Shown piece by piece: positions 61,441-64,000 of a DNA stretch of 64,000 nt (position 1 is its first letter; every line of letters starts with the position of its first letter). The notes beneath the pieces were generated by a model. The model saw only the letters and a program-made list of their open reading frames with translations. It was not told the DNA's origin and did not search any database. The position numbers and the translations under genes were made by a program. The stretch covers positions 3,628 to 67,627 of the forward strand of contig CAZAFL010000017.1 in NCBI GenBank assembly GCA_964484465.1. Direction: 5' to 3'. This DNA comes from CAZAFL01 sp964484465. GTDB taxonomy: Bacteria; Bacteroidota; Ignavibacteria; UBA10030; SZUA-254.

Positions 61441-63642
61441 TCATTGGCGTGATGGCTCTAACCTATCAGTTAATTGAGCTATACGGCGTTTTATTATGTC
61501 CGCCTTGCTACTGTTTTGCGGAAGGATGCTGAGATAGCGCGTAAGAGTTTCGATAATTTTTTGTTTCTCGTTCCGGGCCGCGTAAATGATACTGAGGTCA
61601 AGGTAGGCGGACTCTATCCCCCGGTCTAGTTCAAGCGCTTTCGTTAAAGCCGCCTCCGATTCTTCAAGACGGTTCAATCGTAAAAGTGTACTCCCTTCGA
61701 GAGCTGTCAATTCAGCATTGTCAGGCTTCAGCGCAAGACCCCGCTGAGTATTTGCGAGCCCTTCCTCATTGTGTTGAAGTTCATATTGAATTGATGCCAG
61801 ATTTTTGTAGGCGAGAAAATTCCTGGGGTCGGTACGTATCGCTTCGCGGAATAGTTGTTCACTCTTTTCTAATTTACCTTTCGATTGGAGGATCCTGCCA
61901 AGCCTTCCGAGAAAGTTGACAGTCTTTGAGGTGTCTGTAATAACTCTGAATGCTTCAAGCCAATCGAACGAAAGATTCATTCTCGAGGGAATTATTGGAC
62001 TATAAAGCCAAAACGTTGGGCCTGATAGTGAATCACCGGGTATAATTTGAAAGTTCAATTTCCACGTAGCGCGAAGGCTATCATAAAATTGAAGAAAATT
62101 ATAATAGCGATCTGGCTCTTGCTTATACCTTCCATAATCGTAATCACTGGTAATCAGCAGGTCAAAATCTTCATACCATTGAGTGTCGTAAAAGGGAATA
62201 TTTGATTCAGGATTCAGAGCATCAAATGGCATAAGCAGTAGTAAGTATTGATTGTCCGAAAGCTCAATTCCGAACGGCCCCGTAGCTATCGCCGAACCAA
62301 GAGGCAGATGCTTGTAAATCCAGTCTTTAGTTATCGTACGCGTATCCCGTTTAGAAATTGAACGGTGGTATGAAAATGCATCAAAGGCCTGAGGATAGAT
62401 AAATACTATTCCGATAAGAATCGCTGCAGCGGCAGAATAAATTCGCGGCATTGTGCGGTTAGCATTTTTGTTTCTTGAAAGGTGTTTGATGATGCCATTC
62501 AATAATTCAAATAGCCCGATGGAACCGATGATCATGAAAAATGGAATTGTCGGAAAAATATATCTGTCCGCCCGCATCATCCACGAACCGATCGTGCAAA
62601 GATAAACGATGGGAAATGCAAGCAGTACCAGCGCACCTTTTCTTCTGTTGATAAGAAAATAAACGCTGTACATTACAGCAAGGAGGAGCAAAGGCCATCC
62701 GAGAATACGAGGAAGGGTTTCAAAAAAATAGTATTGACCGGTGTTCGTATTTGTGTCGAGCCCGAGATGTCCTACTTCCATGTGTCGCTCAACGCCGGAA
62801 AAATCGGAGAAGAAATTTCTGAAATCAAGAATGATAAAAGGATTGACTGCAGCAAAGACAATCATGCACACCACTAGTCCGGCAATGAGATGTAAACTCT
62901 TGAGAGAACGTAAAGCGTGTTTCACAGAGCTTGATTTCAGAAGATGAATTAGGATAAACACAAAAATGAGCAGCGCCCCGTTATATTTTGTTGCCGTTGC
63001 CAGCCCGATGCTCATTCCGGCGAAAAGGTACCACTTCAGACTCGATTCAGTGTAAACCTTACTCAAAAAGAAAACAGAGAGCAGGACAAAAAACGTTAAC
63101 GGTGTATCGACGTTGATAAGATGCGCCTGCCCAACGTGTAGCGGATTGATTGCTACGAGGATCGCGGCGAGAAGTGCGGCTTTACGATCTGCGAACCGGC
63201 AACCTAAATAGTAAACTGTTATGACGCTACCGAGGTCAAATACTACCATTATTAATCTGGCGGTGATGATCAAGGTCGAGGGGTTTGCAGAATAAGCGGC
63301 ATAAAAGGCGGCTGGGTTTGCATACATCCCCGCGAGGTGGCCAGCAAGGTATTGCACAGCTTCGGCTGCAAACTGCAGGTAGAATGTGAACGCCGGGTAG
63401 ACAAAAAAATGTGGGTTGAAATCGAATCCGGAATATCCCCAGTTCCAAAATCGTAAAGAGATTTTATAGGGGACCGCTTCCTCATAAAGCTCTGGAAGTC
63501 CCCAGTTTATGTGCCATAACCTCACTGCAAAAGCAATAACGATTACAGCAAGAAGGGCAACCCGCCCCTGCAGTTCGTCTCCGTGAATGACGGACTTATC
63601 GTTCGATTTTTCGTTTTTATCCATGCTTTCGGTCAAAATCAT
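61441..63642 (-). CDS. GT39-like membrane glycosyltransferase fused to TPR repeats
   Basis: 733 aa on the minus strand. The first 430 residues form a GT-C type membrane domain (about ten helices); the first loop has LPELYEEAVP, at the place of the catalytic acidic pair in Pmt/ArnT-type enzymes, which use lipid-linked sugars. A soluble periplasmic stretch follows (about 430-560), then at least four TPR units (about 585-720, such as FREAIRTDPRNFLAYKNLASIQYEL). ATG at 63642 is used; TTG at 63663 and ATG at 63624 are alternatives. Donor and acceptor are unknown. Confidence 0.83.
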   Translation of the reverse strand: MILTESMDKNEKSNDKSVIHGDELQGRVALLAVIVIAFAVRLWHINWGLPELYEEAVPYKISLRFWNWGYSGFDFNPHFFVYPAFTFYLQFAAEAVQYLAGHLAGMYANPAAFYAAYSANPSTLIITARLIMVVFDLGSVITVYYLGCRFADRKAALLAAILVAINPLHVGQAHLINVDTPLTFFVLLSVFFLSKVYTESSLKWYLFAGMSIGLATATKYNGALLIFVFILIHLLKSSSVKHALRSLKSLHLIAGLVVCMIVFAAVNPFIILDFRNFFSDFSGVERHMEVGHLGLDTNTNTGQYYFFETLPRILGWPLLLLAVMYSVYFLINRRKGALVLLAFPIVYLCTIGSWMMRADRYIFPTIPFFMIIGSIGLFELLNGIIKHLSRNKNANRTMPRIYSAAAAILIGIVFIYPQAFDAFSYHRSISKRDTRTITKDWIYKHLPLGSAIATGPFGIELSDNQYLLLLMPFDALNPESNIPFYDTQWYEDFDLLITSDYDYGRYKQEPDRYYNFLQFYDSLRATWKLNFQIIPGDSLSGPTFWLYSPIIPSRMNLSFDWLEAFRVITDTSKTVNFLGRLGRILQSKGKLEKSEQLFREAIRTDPRNFLAYKNLASIQYELQHNEEGLANTQRGLALKPDNAELTALEGSTLLRLNRLEESEAALTKALELDRGIESAYLDLSIIYAARNEKQKIIETLTRYLSILPQNSSKADIIKRRIAQLTDRLEPSRQ

Positions 63643-63876
63643 GATTATTCCATTTAATATCAAATCGAATTACCGTACGCTCTTCATTTGCTACCTTCCA
63701 GTCCAGGAAAGAAACTTGTGAAAACGTGACGTGTGATTAAGCAATCTGTGCGTGAACTCACACGGTTTTTGTTTTGTGAACAGAATATATTAAATTCCCT
63801 CTGTCTATCCGGACTATCACCGTTTAGATATCTGCACAACAAGTGCGATAGTTGTTTACACAAAAAAGGGGCAACA

Positions 63877-64000
63877 GTGTGTAAATTGAGATTGGTGTGT
63901 TTTGTAGTTCTTGTCTGTTTGGTCAACATCAATAATCTACAAGCAGGAAACAGTGCAACTACAACTATTCCCAATCCTATCTTATTCGTTACACAAGTCC
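63877..64000 (+). CDS. N-terminus of a secreted protein (3' truncated)
   Basis: A GTG with AGGGG 6 nt upstream opens a frame that stays open to the window end. It encodes a signal peptide (basic CKLRL, then a hydrophobic run) followed by NPILFVTQV. That last motif resembles the start of the mature part of hydrazine-synthase-alpha-related secreted proteins seen in many environmental genomes; I recall this only by motif and cannot confirm it. The 234-nt divergent gap 63643-63876 holds no other clear feature. Confidence 0.5.
   Translation, partial: MCKLRLVCFVVLVCLVNINNLQAGNSATTTIPNPILFVTQV

Noticed and set aside
63684..63974. 96-residue minus-strand open frame at the right edge
   Set aside because: It overlaps the divergent promoter region and the GTG-initiated signal peptide on the + strand; composition is not protein-like.

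Overview
The window is a bacterial chromosome segment of moderate GC, tightly packed and almost wholly + strand. It is a housekeeping region with no insertion sequence, prophage, CRISPR array or toxin-antitoxin pair that I could find. The gene set (pyrK-pyrD, OmpA with thrombospondin type 3 repeats, many small signal-peptide beta-barrel proteins, pheT-coiled coil-zapA-rny order, nuoJKLMN, RibBA fusion) suggests a Gram-negative member of the Bacteroidota/Chlorobiota/Ignavibacteriota assemblage. Candidate promoters look like ordinary sigma70 TTGnnn-17-TAnnnT sites rather than the -33/-7 type of classical Bacteroidetes, and Rho lacks the large insertion common there, so an Ignavibacteria-like lineage is my best guess. 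This is inference, not proof.

Layout. 1-3.1 kb: tail of an acidic protein, pyrK, pyrD, folC. 3.1-6.3 kb: rho with its own leader, then an OmpA/TSP3 protein. 6.3-9.6 kb: thiolase, 3-hydroxyacyl-CoA dehydrogenase and acyl-CoA dehydrogenase (beta-oxidation or butanoate metabolism). 9.6-12.4 kb: three exported, probably outer-membrane proteins, each with its own promoter or terminator signals. 12.5-19.6 kb: a 1854-residue sensor kinase, a response regulator and a stand-alone C-N hydrolase. 19.7-23.8 kb: asnS, a NatAB-like ABC exporter and another exported barrel. 23.8-29.9 kb: nuoJKLMN. 29.9-35.9 kb: nnrDE, vanZ-like, tgt, yajC, ribBA, greA, CYTH protein. 36.0-36.5 kb: four tRNAs (Gly, Cys, Leu, Val). 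36.5-45.9 kb: the translation operon thrS-infC-rpmI-rplT-pheS-pheT, a coiled-coil gene, zapA, a structured intergenic RNA and rny. 46-54 kb: coaE, nadB, purF, pgsA, ftsY, dipeptide epimerase, mutL. 54-64 kb: exported isoaspartyl peptidase, a minus-strand GH76 protein, an acyl-CoA mutase large subunit, a UbiA-family prenyltransferase, a DUF362 protein, an EamA transporter, a minus-strand GT39/TPR protein, and the start of a secreted protein at the right edge.

The most interesting items are: a roughly 270-nt RNA between zapA and rny whose ends pair over long range and which has competing local folds; a response regulator whose C-terminus looks like a kinase dimerisation domain with the phospho-accepting histidine replaced by lysine, next to a giant PAS/GAF kinase with a decayed KaiC-like N-terminus; infC apparently starting at AUC; and hairpin-plus-T-run leaders directly before thrS, pheS and greA. 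No clearly new multi-gene system was found.
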